The notes beneath the pieces are model-generated. The model searched no databases and was not told the origin of the DNA. It saw only the letters and a program-made list of their open reading frames with translations. A DNA stretch of 64,000 nt from Spirochaetia bacterium. Its GTDB lineage: Bacteria > Spirochaetota > Spirochaetia > Treponematales > Treponemataceae. Position numbers and translations under genes: made by a program. Positions within the stretch are counted from its first letter, which is position 1; each line of letters opens with the position of its first letter. This document shows, piece after piece, positions 38,916 through 48,884 of the stretch. The stretch is from assembly GCA_022768865.1 (NCBI GenBank), contig JALELH010000012.1, positions 1 through 64,000 on the forward strand, written 5' to 3'.

Positions 38916-40889
38916 ATGGCTAAGCATGAATTCCAGACAGAAGTAAATCAGCTTTTAAAGCTCATTATTCACAGCATGTATTCAAACAAGGACATTTTCC
39001 TGCGGGAAATAGTTTCCAACGCTTCCGATGCACTGGACAAGCTCAAGTATCTTACAGTTTCCGATGACAAATACAAGTCGCTTACATTCAATCCAAGAAT
39101 CGACATTACATTCAACGAAAACAAGAACATTCTTACAATTCAGGACTGCGGCATCGGTATGGACGAAGCAGACCTTAACAACAACCTTGGAACCATTGCA
39201 CGTTCCGGCACAAAGGCCTTCATAGACCACCTTTCAGAAAGCGGCTCTTCAAGCAACGATTTAATCGGTCAGTTTGGTGTAGGCTTTTATTCTGCATTTA
39301 TGGCTGCAAAACAGATTGACGTATATACGCGCAAGGCAGGCGGAGACGGCAAGGTATGGCACTGGTCAAGCGACGGCACCAATTCCTACGAGGTAGAAGA
39401 ACTTGATTTTAAGAATGAAGCATACTGCACCTACGGTTTTGACAAGGCAGAAACAGTTGGTTCTGCAATAGAAATCCACCTTAATGACGATTCAAAAGAC
39501 TATGCTTCAAGATGGAAGGTAGAAGAACTTATTAAAAAATATTCCAACCACATTGCATTCCCTATTTACCTTCACTATACACAGACAAAGTATGACAAGG
39601 ACGGCAAGGCAGAAGGCACGGAAAACAAGGTTGACCAGGTAAACACTGCCAACGCACTGTGGAAGAAGTCTAAGTCTGAACTTAAAAAAGAAGATTACAA
39701 CGAATTCTATAAATCAATCTCTCACGACTACGACGACCCTCTTATGTATGTTCACACTCATGCAGAAGGCACACAGGAATATACAACCTTGTTCTATGTT
39801 CCAAAGAATGCTCCGTTTGACATGTATCAGGCAGACTACAAAAGCGGCGTAAAGCTTTACGTTAAGCGCGTATTCATTACGGACGACGACAGGGAACTTC
39901 TGCCAAGCTACCTGCGCTTTGTCCGCGGTGTCATAGACAGCGAAGACCTGCCATTAAACGTAAGCCGTGAAATCCTTCAGCAGAACCGCATTCTTGAAAA
40001 CATCAAGTCTCAGTCCGTTAAAAAGCTTCTTGGTGAATTCAAGAAAGTTGTAGACGCAGGTAAGGAAGCATCTGCAAAGGCAGAAGCAGACCGCACTGAC
40101 GAAGAAAAGGCTAAGGTTGAACAGTATCTTGCCTTCGTAAAGAACTACAACCGCCCGCTTAAAGAAGGACTTTATTCCGACTTTGCCAACCGCAACGAAA
40201 TTGCAGAAATCATCCGCTTTAAGTCTACTGCAGAAGAAGGAACAGGAGACGGCAAGTGGACTTCCTTTGCAGATTACGTTGGCCGCATGAAGGCAGACCA
40301 AAAGTCCATCTACTATATTACGGGAACAGACGAAAAGAACCTGCGTGCATCTCCTTTGCTTGAAGTCTACAAAAAGAAGGGCTTTGAAGTTCTTATAATG
40401 GCAGACGACATTGACGACATTGTAATTCCTGCCTTCGGAAAATATAAGGATTACGAACTTAAGGACGTTAACCGTTCCGGCAGCGACGAAGAACTTGGCA
40501 TAGACAAGGAAGAAGCAAAAAAGAAGGAAGAAGCATTCAAGCCTGTTCAGGAAAAAATCAAGAAGGCACTTGCAGACCGCGTAAAGGATGTTGTTCTTTC
40601 AAAGAGGCTTTCAGACAGCCCGGCTTGCGTAGTCATCGACGAAAACGATCCTTCTATCCAGATGGAACGCATGATGCGCGCTATGGGTCAGGGCGGCGAA
40701 GGCATGGTTAAGCCTATCCTTGAAGTAAACGCAGACCACCCGATGGTTAAAAAGCTTGAAGGTGATGCTTCAGAAGAACTTGTCAAGAACATTTCTGAAG
40801 TTCTCTTAGACCAGTCATTGCTTGTAAGCGGCAAGGAAATCAGCGACCCAGCAGAATTCGTAAAGGCAATGAATTCCTTAATCGGCTAA
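38916..40889 (+). CDS. htpG: Chaperone HtpG (Hsp90)
   Basis: HEFQTEVNQLLKLIIHSMYSNKDIFLREIVSNASDALDKL...GQFGVGFYSAFMAA...LPLNVSREILQQN. Confidence 0.98.
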   Translation: MAKHEFQTEVNQLLKLIIHSMYSNKDIFLREIVSNASDALDKLKYLTVSDDKYKSLTFNPRIDITFNENKNILTIQDCGIGMDEADLNNNLGTIARSGTKAFIDHLSESGSSSNDLIGQFGVGFYSAFMAAKQIDVYTRKAGGDGKVWHWSSDGTNSYEVEELDFKNEAYCTYGFDKAETVGSAIEIHLNDDSKDYASRWKVEELIKKYSNHIAFPIYLHYTQTKYDKDGKAEGTENKVDQVNTANALWKKSKSELKKEDYNEFYKSISHDYDDPLMYVHTHAEGTQEYTTLFYVPKNAPFDMYQADYKSGVKLYVKRVFITDDDRELLPSYLRFVRGVIDSEDLPLNVSREILQQNRILENIKSQSVKKLLGEFKKVVDAGKEASAKAEADRTDEEKAKVEQYLAFVKNYNRPLKEGLYSDFANRNEIAEIIRFKSTAEEGTGDGKWTSFADYVGRMKADQKSIYYITGTDEKNLRASPLLEVYKKKGFEVLIMADDIDDIVIPAFGKYKDYELKDVNRSGSDEELGIDKEEAKKKEEAFKPVQEKIKKALADRVKDVVLSKRLSDSPACVVIDENDPSIQMERMMRAMGQGGEGMVKPILEVNADHPMVKKLEGDASEELVKNISEVLLDQSLLVSGKEISDPAEFVKAMNSLIG

Positions 40890-40983
40890 AATAGTTTTAC
40901 TGTAACATTGTCTATAATCCCCATGGCATATGCTGTGGGGATTTTTTTTACTTAATTTGATTGATAGTTACTTTATGGTAAGT

Positions 40984-41101
40984 AGATGCCGTAGGCAGGT
41001 TCCGGAATGAAAAAAAATCTGCACAAGCGTAGCGCGGCAATGGCAGCGCAGCTTCTAGCCAGCCTTTTTTTCAGGCCGTGGTTCTGCCGTAAGGCGTCTA
41101 T
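40984..41101. repeat. Structured intergenic element, copy 1 (GATGCCGTAGGCAGGTTC...GGTTCTGCCGTAAGGCGTC)
   Basis: Matches reverse complement of 55223-55316 at both ends and in the AAAAAAAATCTGCACAA(A/G)CGTAG(T/C)GCGG centre. Confidence 0.8.
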
Positions 41102-41180
41102 TTAACATCAATTGCTTTTATTGATAAAATCAGATTCAGTCATTATTATATGGAAGAAAAAATATTGCTTGAGGTTAAGA

Positions 41181-43004
41181 ATGTCACAGCAGATGGTAAT
41201 GGGAAACCAGGCAATTGCCCTTGGTGCCCTTAAAGCCGGAGTAAATCTTGTTTCAGGATACCCTGGAACTCCGTCATCAGAAATAATTGAATACATTGCT
41301 AAATACAGAAAAGAAACAGGCACTTATGTTGAATGGTCAGTAAACGAAAAGGCAGCCGTTGAAGTTGCAGCGGGCGCAAGCTATGCAGGCGCAAGAACCC
41401 TTGTAACCATGAAGCAGGTTGGCCTTAACGTTGCCGGGGATCCTGTAATGTGCCTTGCATACGTTGGCGTCAGGGGCGGCATGGTAATTGTTTCTGCCGA
41501 TGACCCGGGCCCGATTTCCAGCCAGACGGAACAGGACACAAGACGCTACGGAGAATTTTCCAAGCTGCCTGTCTTTGACCCTTCAAGCCCGGAAGAAGCA
41601 TATTCCATGATTCAGGAAGCATTTGAATATTCAGAAAAATATTCAACGCCGGTTTTGTTCCGCCCTACAACAAGGGTAGACCACGGCTATGCAAGCATGG
41701 AAATTCCGGAACTTCCAAAAGCACGTGAAATCCCGGGCTTTGAAAAAGACACACAGTGCTGGGTTATTTTTCCTCGCACTTCATTTTTAAACCATAAAAA
41801 GATTTTTGAACGCAATACCAATGTGCTTCCAGAAGAATTTTCAAAGTCCCCGCTCAACAGAATAGACGGAAAAGACGGAAACCTTGCCATTGCCACAGGT
41901 GGCGTAAGCTATGCCTATGTAAAGGAAGCCCTTGCGCTACTTGGGCAAAATGATGTTCCTGTCCTAAAAATCGGAACGCCATATCCTTTCCCTGCAGAAC
42001 TTGCATCAGAGTTCATGCAGACAAAAAACCACATCCTTGTAATAGAAGAACTTGATCCTGTAATAGAAGATGCACTTCTGCACATAAAGGCAAAGGAAAA
42101 CCTTGCCTGCACAATTCACGGCAAATATGACAGAAAAACTGCAGAAGCAGGCGAATATTCAGTTGAACTTGTAAAGGAATTCATTGCAGGCTTTTTGAGC
42201 CTGCCAGAAGAAAACAAAAGCCAGAGCCTGACAAAGCCAGAACTTCCAGTGCGCCCACCTGTTCTTTGTGCAGGCTGCCCGCACCGTGCATCCTTTTATG
42301 CAGTAAAGCAGGCAATGAAAGGCAAGAAAACCGTTTACTGCGGAGACATAGGATGCTACACCCTTGGCAATGCAAAGCCTCTGGACATGTGCGATACCTG
42401 CCTTTGCATGGGCGCAGACATAACCATGGCACAGGGATTTTACCATGCAGAAAATGACCGCCACTGTTTTTCTTTCATAGGGGATTCAACTTTCTTTGCA
42501 TCTGGAATTACAGGCGTAGTAAATGCCGTCTACAACAAGGCAAGACAGACAATCTGCGTTCTGGACAATTCTACAACTGCCATGACAGGCCACCAGCCCC
42601 ACCCGGGAATCGGTGTTACCATGATGGACGACATTACAGAAAAGATAAGCATTCCAAAAATACTTGAAGCCATCGGCGTAAAACCTGTAATCACAGTAGA
42701 TCCATTTGACATGGAAAAAGCAATTGAAGCTGTAAAGCAATGCGACGACCACGAAGGCGTAAGTGCCATTATCTTTAAGGCACCCTGCATTGCATTGCTT
42801 GCAAAGGATGAATTCAAGGAATTCAGAAAGCCTTCATTAAACGTAAAAACAGACAAATGCATCGGCTGCAAAAAATGCGTAAACGAAACAGGATGTCCGG
42901 CATTGTGCTTTGATTTTGATTTAAAAAAAGCAACAATTGATTCTTCTCTATGTACAGGATGCACACTTTGTTCAAAGGTTTGTCCTGTAAAAGCAATTAA
43001 CTAA
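41181..43004 (+). CDS. iorA: Indolepyruvate ferredoxin oxidoreductase alpha subunit
   Basis: MGNQAIALGALKAGVNLVSGYPGTPSSEI...; C-terminal 4Fe-4S clusters CIGCKKCVNETGCPALC...CTGCTLCSKVCP. Confidence 0.95.
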   Translation: MSQQMVMGNQAIALGALKAGVNLVSGYPGTPSSEIIEYIAKYRKETGTYVEWSVNEKAAVEVAAGASYAGARTLVTMKQVGLNVAGDPVMCLAYVGVRGGMVIVSADDPGPISSQTEQDTRRYGEFSKLPVFDPSSPEEAYSMIQEAFEYSEKYSTPVLFRPTTRVDHGYASMEIPELPKAREIPGFEKDTQCWVIFPRTSFLNHKKIFERNTNVLPEEFSKSPLNRIDGKDGNLAIATGGVSYAYVKEALALLGQNDVPVLKIGTPYPFPAELASEFMQTKNHILVIEELDPVIEDALLHIKAKENLACTIHGKYDRKTAEAGEYSVELVKEFIAGFLSLPEENKSQSLTKPELPVRPPVLCAGCPHRASFYAVKQAMKGKKTVYCGDIGCYTLGNAKPLDMCDTCLCMGADITMAQGFYHAENDRHCFSFIGDSTFFASGITGVVNAVYNKARQTICVLDNSTTAMTGHQPHPGIGVTMMDDITEKISIPKILEAIGVKPVITVDPFDMEKAIEAVKQCDDHEGVSAIIFKAPCIALLAKDEFKEFRKPSLNVKTDKCIGCKKCVNETGCPALCFDFDLKKATIDSSLCTGCTLCSKVCPVKAIN

Positions 43005-43016
43005 GGCGGAACAATT

Positions 43017-43577
43017 ATGACAAATATTTTAATATGCGGAATCGGCGGACAGGGAACTGTTCTTGCAGCAAAACTTTTAGACCAGGCCGCCATTGCCAAT
43101 GGACTTACAGTTCATTCGGCAGAAACCATCGGCATGGCACAGCGCGGCGGAAGCGTTACAAGCCATGTGCGCATAGGCAACGGATGTTTTTCTCCGCTGA
43201 TTCCCCTTGGCACGGCAGACATGATCATTGCCTTTGAAATGTGCGAAGCAGTACGCAATCTGGATTACCTTAAGCAGGGCGGAACCGTAATCGTAAATAA
43301 AAAAATAATGACGCCGCCGTCAAGCCTTCTTGCAGGCAAGTCTTTTGAAGAAGACTCCATGATCAATGCCTTGAACAAGGCCGCAGGAAAAGTCGTTGTA
43401 ATTGACAGCGACAAAATCTGCAATGAACTTGGTTCCACAAAGATTGTAAACACCGTATTGCTTGGTGCTGCAGTTAAGGAAGGCATTGAAGGCATTACAA
43501 AAGAAAGCGTAGAAAAAGCAATCCGCACATCCGTAAAGCCAAAGTTTGTAGAATTAAACATTAAGGCTTTGGGGTGA
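43017..43577 (+). CDS. iorB: Indolepyruvate oxidoreductase beta subunit
   Basis: ILICGIGGQGTVLAAKLLDQAAIANGLTVHSAETIGMAQRGGSVTSHVRIG. Confidence 0.95.
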   Translation: MTNILICGIGGQGTVLAAKLLDQAAIANGLTVHSAETIGMAQRGGSVTSHVRIGNGCFSPLIPLGTADMIIAFEMCEAVRNLDYLKQGGTVIVNKKIMTPPSSLLAGKSFEEDSMINALNKAAGKVVVIDSDKICNELGSTKIVNTVLLGAAVKEGIEGITKESVEKAIRTSVKPKFVELNIKALG

Positions 43578-43658
43578 AGGTTGGAAAATAAAAACACTTG
43601 AACTTGTCATTCCGGCGAAGGCCGGAATATGCTTGCCTTCTGCTACGTTGATTTATTC

Positions 43659-43907
43659 TTAAAGCATTACAGCCTTGCGTAAGATTTCATTGATACGAGT
43701 CTGATAGCCTTTTCCCTGTGATTTTAAAACGGCAAGGACATCGGCATCAATCCTTACTGTTACTGATTTTTTTACAGGCTTATAATATTTAAAATGCCCC
43801 TGCTCAAATTCTTCCTTTGTTACTTCCGGAATATCTGATGTATCAATTTTGTTGTCTGGTCTGGCGTTTGCTTCACATTCAGCTATATATTTTTCTAAGT
43901 CTTTCAT
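43659..43907 (-). CDS. brnA: BrnA-like antitoxin
   Basis: MKDLEKYIAECEANARPDNKIDTSDIPEVTKEEFEQGHFKYYKPVKKSVTVRIDADVLAVLKSQGKGYQTRINEILRKAV; AGGGAGA SD. Confidence 0.8.
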   Translation of the reverse strand: MKDLEKYIAECEANARPDNKIDTSDIPEVTKEEFEQGHFKYYKPVKKSVTVRIDADVLAVLKSQGKGYQTRINEILRKAVML

Positions 43908-44202
43908 AGTACATCTCCCTTTCTTTTGTCGTAGCACAGCGTGCAGAAATAATATGTGTCACTTTAGTTTCTTCAGTATAATTTATCTGAACAACTGAAA
44001 ATGTATTATTCACATATCCAAATCCTATGTAGCGTTCTTGTCCGCTGACTGAATGTTTAGCATCATAAATTTCATAAAAGTATGGATCTTTAAAAATAGA
44101 TACAACTTCTTCAAAACTTATTCCGTGCTTTTTCTTATTGATTTCATTCTTTTCGCTGAACCATTCATAGCAGCCTTGTGTAACTAATTCCCCTTTTGGC
44201 AT
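43879..44202 (-). CDS. brnT: BrnT-like (DUF497) toxin
   Basis: FSEKNEINKKKHGISFEEVVSIFKDPYFYEIYDAKHSVSGQERYIGFGYVNNTFSVVQINYTEETKVTHIISARCATTKEREMYYE. Confidence 0.88.
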   Translation of the reverse strand: MPKGELVTQGCYEWFSEKNEINKKKHGISFEEVVSIFKDPYFYEIYDAKHSVSGQERYIGFGYVNNTFSVVQINYTEETKVTHIISARCATTKEREMYYERLRKIYS

Positions 44203-44493
44203 TCCGCCTCCACAGATAATTATAAAATCGTATGTACAAAACTGTCAATATTTGAAATAGAATATTGAACCACATACGTCGAAAATTAATTAAAGCTTCA
44301 TTTTTGCGAAGTAACGAAACAGAACCAAAGTACTATCAATTCAACTGACACCAATGACATTCCTATTTCATTTGTTATGCACGAAAAGGCAGCAGTTAGC
44401 AAGGTAAAAACTACACGAAAAGGCAAATGCCAGCTCCATTTTAGTTTTTATAAAATCAATTTCTTCTGGGGAACGGCTGTATTTATTCTTTTA

Positions 44494-44821
44494 TTTTTTC
44501 AGGATGTAATCTTCTGCGTCAATTATCTTTGATAAAACAATTGAATCAATTTTTGAAAGTCGTTCTACCAGACGTTCTTTATCAACAACAATCATCTGAT
44601 GAACAAGCGCAACAGAATCTTTTGGCAATTTTGATTCTTCTTTTATAAAAACATTTCCAGGATAATCTGCGTATGTTGGTAGTCAGGGGAATTACAATCG
44701 TTGTGCTTAATTCATCAAGGTTAGGTTTGTTTGCCTGCGCAATAATAATAGGGCGCCTGTAACCTGGTTCACTTCCGAAGGAAATGCCAAAATCCATCAT
44801 GTAAATATCACCATGTGTCAT
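44494..44821 (-). pseudogene. MazF/PemK-like toxin, frameshifted
   Basis: MTHGDIYMMDFGISFGSEPGYRRPIIIAQANKPNLDELSTTIVIPLTTN then, in another frame, YADYPGNVFIKEESKLPKDSVALVHQMIVVDKERLVERLSKIDSIVLSKIIDAEDYILKK. Confidence 0.8.
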
Positions 44822-45002
44822 TCTTTAAATACTTCCATGCTGTTGAAACCCCTGCATTCCTCATTTTTTTTAAGGATTCTTCTTCTGTCAGAGGTGCATT
44901 TTTCTTTGCTTTTGAAACTAAAAATTCTAAGTAATCTACAAGTTCATTGTAGTATGAAGGGGGCAATGATTTTATCTGCTTTTCTAATACATCGTATGGC
45001 AT
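44808..45002 (-). CDS. DUF2281-like antitoxin
   Basis: MPYDVLEKQIKSLPPSYYNELVDYLEFLVSKAKKNAPLTEEESLKKMRNAGVSTAWKYLKNDTW, overlaps the MazF-like start. Confidence 0.65.
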   Translation of the reverse strand: MPYDVLEKQIKSLPPSYYNELVDYLEFLVSKAKKNAPLTEEESLKKMRNAGVSTAWKYLKNDTW

Positions 45003-45231
45003 GAACACCTCTGCTACATAAAATATAGCATAGTTCATTAAAAAAAACGACTTCTTTTGATAAAAACTCACTTTGAAAAACCTGGCTTCGAATTTATTTA
45101 GGACGATGATTCGGAATTTGCTTATGTGAATGAATATTCTGAATAAATGCTGATTTTATTAGCTCCGCCATGAATGACTGAGTAAATGGAATATAATTCC
45201 ATAAAATAAATTTTATTATAAGGGGTAAAAT

Positions 45232-45429
45232 ATGAAATTAGGTGAATTCAGGAAACTTACAGAAAATCTGAATGATGATACGGATATCGTAATTAGATAC
45301 TGTATTAGTTCAGATGAAGCTGTTGATGTGCCTATGATGAATGTTCAGCTAAAAAATAAAGAAAACGTCTGGTGTGGAAGTAAATATTCTGACCAGGTTG
45401 TTTTTATTGATGAACCTGACCATTATTGA
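45232..45429 (+). CDS. Small hypothetical protein
   Basis: 65-aa ORF preceded by AAGGGG. Confidence 0.5.
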   Translation: MKLGEFRKLTENLNDDTDIVIRYCISSDEAVDVPMMNVQLKNKENVWCGSKYSDQVVFIDEPDHY

Positions 45430-45490
45430 AATCATGGAAATATTTATATATAAAGAATTGGAATGATTCAATTTTATAAAGCAAAATCAA

Positions 45491-46008
45491 ATGTCAGAAA
45501 TTCAATATATTGCAAATGAGCAACATTACAAAAAAGTTATAGAACGCATAAAAACTGTCAGGAAAACTTTATGGATAGGCACTGCTGATATAAAGGATTT
45601 GTATGTAAAAGAAGGCCGTTTATCTAAACCTCTTCTGGAAGTACTGTCTGATTTAGTAAAAGCAGGAATTGAAATACGATTAATACATGCTAAAGAACCA
45701 GGACCGTTATTCAGGCAGATTTTGATAAATACCCAGATTTAATAGAAGGCGTTGAACGGGTTCTTTGCCCTCGTGTTCATTTTAAAATCATTATTTTTGA
45801 TTTGAAAACTGCCTACGTTGGTTCTGCAAATTTAACCGGTGCCGGGTTAGGAATGAAAAGCAAAAATACACGGAATTTTGAAGCAGGTGTTCTTAGCTCT
45901 AATAAAGAGTTTGTAAAAAACGCTGTCGAACAATTCGACAGCGTCTGGATAGGTGGCTTCTGTAAAGATTGTAAACGAAAACAATTTTGCTCAGATCCAA
46001 TTATTTAA
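45491..46008 (+). pseudogene. Phospholipase D-like protein, frameshifted
   Basis: ORF 45491..45742 ends PGPLFRQILINTQI; alternative frame continues ADFDKYPDLIEGVERVLCPRVHFKIIIFDLKTAYVGSANLTGAGLGMKS... Confidence 0.75.
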
Positions 46009-46054
46009 AAACTATTCATCAACGTCCTTTAATCTCAGAACTGCATTAATAATT

Positions 46055-46918
46055 TTATTTGCCATTCATTTCCTTCTGCAATTCATCGATTTTATTTTGT
46101 AAAGCTGATATTTGCTGTGACAATGTTTCAAGAGAAATTTCTTCGATTTCTTTTTCTCCATTCATTCGTTTTTGTCTTACAGATTCAATTGAGTCTACAA
46201 CAATGCCAACTATTACGTTCATGATTACAAATGCAGTAATTAATGCAAAAGAAGCAAAATATATCCATGCCCAATGATGTCCTTCCATTACAATTCTAGA
46301 AATGTTTCCGAAATCATCAAATAACATTAGCTGAAACAACGTATATAATGATTTTCCTAAGGAACCAAAATATTGAGGAAATTCTTCACTAAATAAGTTT
46401 GAACCAACGATTGCATAAATGTAATAGAAAATAAACAATATTATACATGTCCATATAATTCCAGGTATTGCGCAAATAATCGCTTTTAAAATAACCTGCA
46501 AATGCTCCATCCCATTTACAAGTTTCAGAACTTTTATAGCCCTCATTGATTTTAATGCTTTTATTACGCGAATTGATCTGAATATCTTAAATACCCGGAA
46601 TATAGTTAAATATGATACAGATGAAATAATAGAAGTTAGAACTATAACTAAATCAAAAACATTCCATTTGTTTTTGAAAAATTTTTTATTATATGCAATT
46701 ACTTTAAGGATTAATTCGAAAATGAAAATCCATAAACAAATCTGATCGATAAGAAAGAATACACGTTCATAAGCTGCCAGATTAGGAATTGTTTCCAATC
46801 CCAAAGAAACAACATTTATTAATATGGCAACTAGAATAAAGTATTCAAACCAACTGTCGGCTTTTCCATCTACAAAACCCAATAACCATTTAGTAAATTT
46901 ATTTTTATTCTGTTCCAT
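46055..46918 (-). CDS. Voltage-gated-like ion channel (NaChBac/ion_trans family, single 6-TM unit)
   Basis: S4-like FRVFKIFRSIRVIKALKSMRAIKVLK; pore region TLFQLMLFDDFGNISRIVME; coiled-coil C-terminus. Confidence 0.85.
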   Translation of the reverse strand: MEQNKNKFTKWLLGFVDGKADSWFEYFILVAILINVVSLGLETIPNLAAYERVFFLIDQICLWIFIFELILKVIAYNKKFFKNKWNVFDLVIVLTSIISSVSYLTIFRVFKIFRSIRVIKALKSMRAIKVLKLVNGMEHLQVILKAIICAIPGIIWTCIILFIFYYIYAIVGSNLFSEEFPQYFGSLGKSLYTLFQLMLFDDFGNISRIVMEGHHWAWIYFASFALITAFVIMNVIVGIVVDSIESVRQKRMNGEKEIEEISLETLSQQISALQNKIDELQKEMNGK

Positions 46919-46965
46919 TTCTACGATTTAGCTTTCAGAATTTTGAAAACCCTCTCCTTTTAATA

Positions 46966-47277
46966 TTACCTGTTTGGTCTTGTTGAAGTTTTTTTACCAT
47001 TTTTATCAAAAGTATAAATCCAACTTCCATTTACAAAATTAATGGATGCACCTGCGCAATTTCTAAACTCACCAGTAGTAGAAACAGGCATCGTTGTTAT
47101 TTTCTTACCTTTTTCATCGTATGTGTAATACCAGCTGCCATTTCTTGCAACTATAAAATCAACACCAAAGCCAAGTACTTCACCAGTCAAGTTTTTCGGC
47201 ATAGTTGCTATCTTTTTTCCTGAATCGTCAAAAATATAATACCAGCTTCCAGCATCCTGAACACCACTAATTGCCAT
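46966..47277 (-). CDS. Small protein with three WG/KWG-like repeats
   Basis: Repeating (G)SW(Y/I)Y.(F/Y)D..GKKI.TMP units. Confidence 0.55.
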   Translation of the reverse strand: MAISGVQDAGSWYYIFDDSGKKIATMPKNLTGEVLGFGVDFIVARNGSWYYTYDEKGKKITTMPVSTTGEFRNCAGASINFVNGSWIYTFDKNGKKTSTRPNR

Positions 47278-47363
47278 AAATTTTTCCTCCTATACAGCAA
47301 ATATATAAATGAAAATAATTTTACTCAGCTCCTATTATTTAGAATATTCTCTATTCAAAAATC

Positions 47364-48572
47364 TCATTTCAGATTTTCTTCAACTTCATCAATAAGTTTT
47401 ACGGACTTTTCCAATTCTTCTAAAATTTCTTTCTGCTGCTCATCCTCGATCCAGTCAGAAAAATTGTTATACAATTTTCGCCTTGCAGATAGATTAGTAA
47501 AGTCAGTCCAAGTATTTAATTTCTCTTCAAAGAATGCCTTACATCTTTCTTTAAAGTCATTATTCTGATTTTTGTAAGCAATGTTAAGTCTGAAATCAAT
47601 ATTCTCAATATTAAAACCACAATAAATTTTCAGGTTTTTCCATGAATTCTTGCAATAATTAATTCCAAAATCTTTATCTTTAGGTTTACGATTAACTTTT
47701 GTATTAGGTTTAGTTCCAAATAATTCTTCTATCTTTACATCTAATTTTTCCTTAAATTCTTTTATCTTTTTTATGTGTAGTTTTTCATAGTTTTCTGCAA
47801 TTGATTTTGCAATTTCAATATTTCCTTTTGTTTCTAATAATTTAAATAATTCATCTTCTTTCATTTTAATAAAATCTCCTCCTGTCAGTCTTTGAATCTG
47901 ACTTCTAAATTGATTTATCGATTCTCTTATATACGGATATTTGATTGCTTTTTCTGCACAATAATTAAGCCAGCCCACAACATCGTCCCTGTAAGTAAGA
48001 TTTGTCCAGAAGACGCTTTTTTCATTTTTTCCAATTGAATCTGCAGATGGATTATTTCCATTTAATGTAAGGTAAATTAATACAGATTTATCATAGTTAT
48101 AATGTTTATCTAAAAAATCTTTATATCTGATTAGCTGATTTTTCTGATCTTCAGCATAGACCTTATTTTCAATTACAATAGCATATTTATTATTGGACTT
48201 ATCTCTAAGTTCAATAAAAATATCCATCCTTCCTCCAGTACTTCCTGTTTTAGGTCCAATATATTTCTCAGTTTCAACTATTGTCTTTTCATAATCAAAA
48301 TCAACATTAGGAAATGAACCTGACAGTTTTTCTACAAAGCATCGTAAAAAATCAATTCTCAAAGAAGACAGACCGTCTTTAGCCTTTACATTTAGCAGAT
48401 TCGCTATCATTCTTGAAAAAATTACTTCGTCATTATTTAGCCATAATACCCTGAAAATGTTATAACCTTCTCCGGTAGCTTCAAGAATTGCATCACTTGA
48501 TTTTTTCAGGGATGAGACATTATATAACAAGCTTTGAACTTCATTCGCATCAAAATTTAATTCTTCTCCCAT
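47364..48572 (-). CDS. PD-(D/E)XK nuclease superfamily protein (PDDEXK_4-like)
   Basis: TGSTGGRMDIFIELRDKSNNKYAIVIENKVYAEDQKNQLIRYKDFL. Confidence 0.78.
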   Translation of the reverse strand: MGEELNFDANEVQSLLYNVSSLKKSSDAILEATGEGYNIFRVLWLNNDEVIFSRMIANLLNVKAKDGLSSLRIDFLRCFVEKLSGSFPNVDFDYEKTIVETEKYIGPKTGSTGGRMDIFIELRDKSNNKYAIVIENKVYAEDQKNQLIRYKDFLDKHYNYDKSVLIYLTLNGNNPSADSIGKNEKSVFWTNLTYRDDVVGWLNYCAEKAIKYPYIRESINQFRSQIQRLTGGDFIKMKEDELFKLLETKGNIEIAKSIAENYEKLHIKKIKEFKEKLDVKIEELFGTKPNTKVNRKPKDKDFGINYCKNSWKNLKIYCGFNIENIDFRLNIAYKNQNNDFKERCKAFFEEKLNTWTDFTNLSARRKLYNNFSDWIEDEQQKEILEELEKSVKLIDEVEENLK

Positions 48573-48631
48573 AAATACACCTTTTATGCTTTAAATATAA
48601 AATAAATAGACTGCGTATTATATAGCGTGAA

Positions 48632-48656
48632 ATTATAAGACGTGTTCTTATAATTG
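48632..48656. promoter_or_regulatory. Perfect inverted repeat AATTATAAGA-CGTGT-TCTTATAATT, candidate operator
   Basis: 10-bp arms between divergent nuclease and XRE gene. Confidence 0.75.
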
Positions 48657-48677
48657 TCAAACATTTATAATTAGGCA

Positions 48678-48884
48678 ATGAATATCGGGCAGGCTATAAT
48701 CGTTCTACGTAAACAAAAGTCTCTTAGTCAGGAAAAACTTGCGTTTGAATCAGAAATTTCCAGACATTATATGTATGAACTTGAAAACAATAAATCTTGT
48801 CCAACTGTCCAGACCTTAGAGAAAATTGCTAATGTCCTTGATATTAAGGTTTCTGAACTTATTCAAAAAGCTGAATCACTCTAA
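48678..48884 (+). CDS. XRE-family HTH regulator (C-protein-like, 68 aa)
   Basis: IIVLRKQKSLSQEKLAFESEISRHYMYELENNKSCPTVQTLEKIANVLDIKVSELI. Confidence 0.9.
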   Translation: MNIGQAIIVLRKQKSLSQEKLAFESEISRHYMYELENNKSCPTVQTLEKIANVLDIKVSELIQKAESL

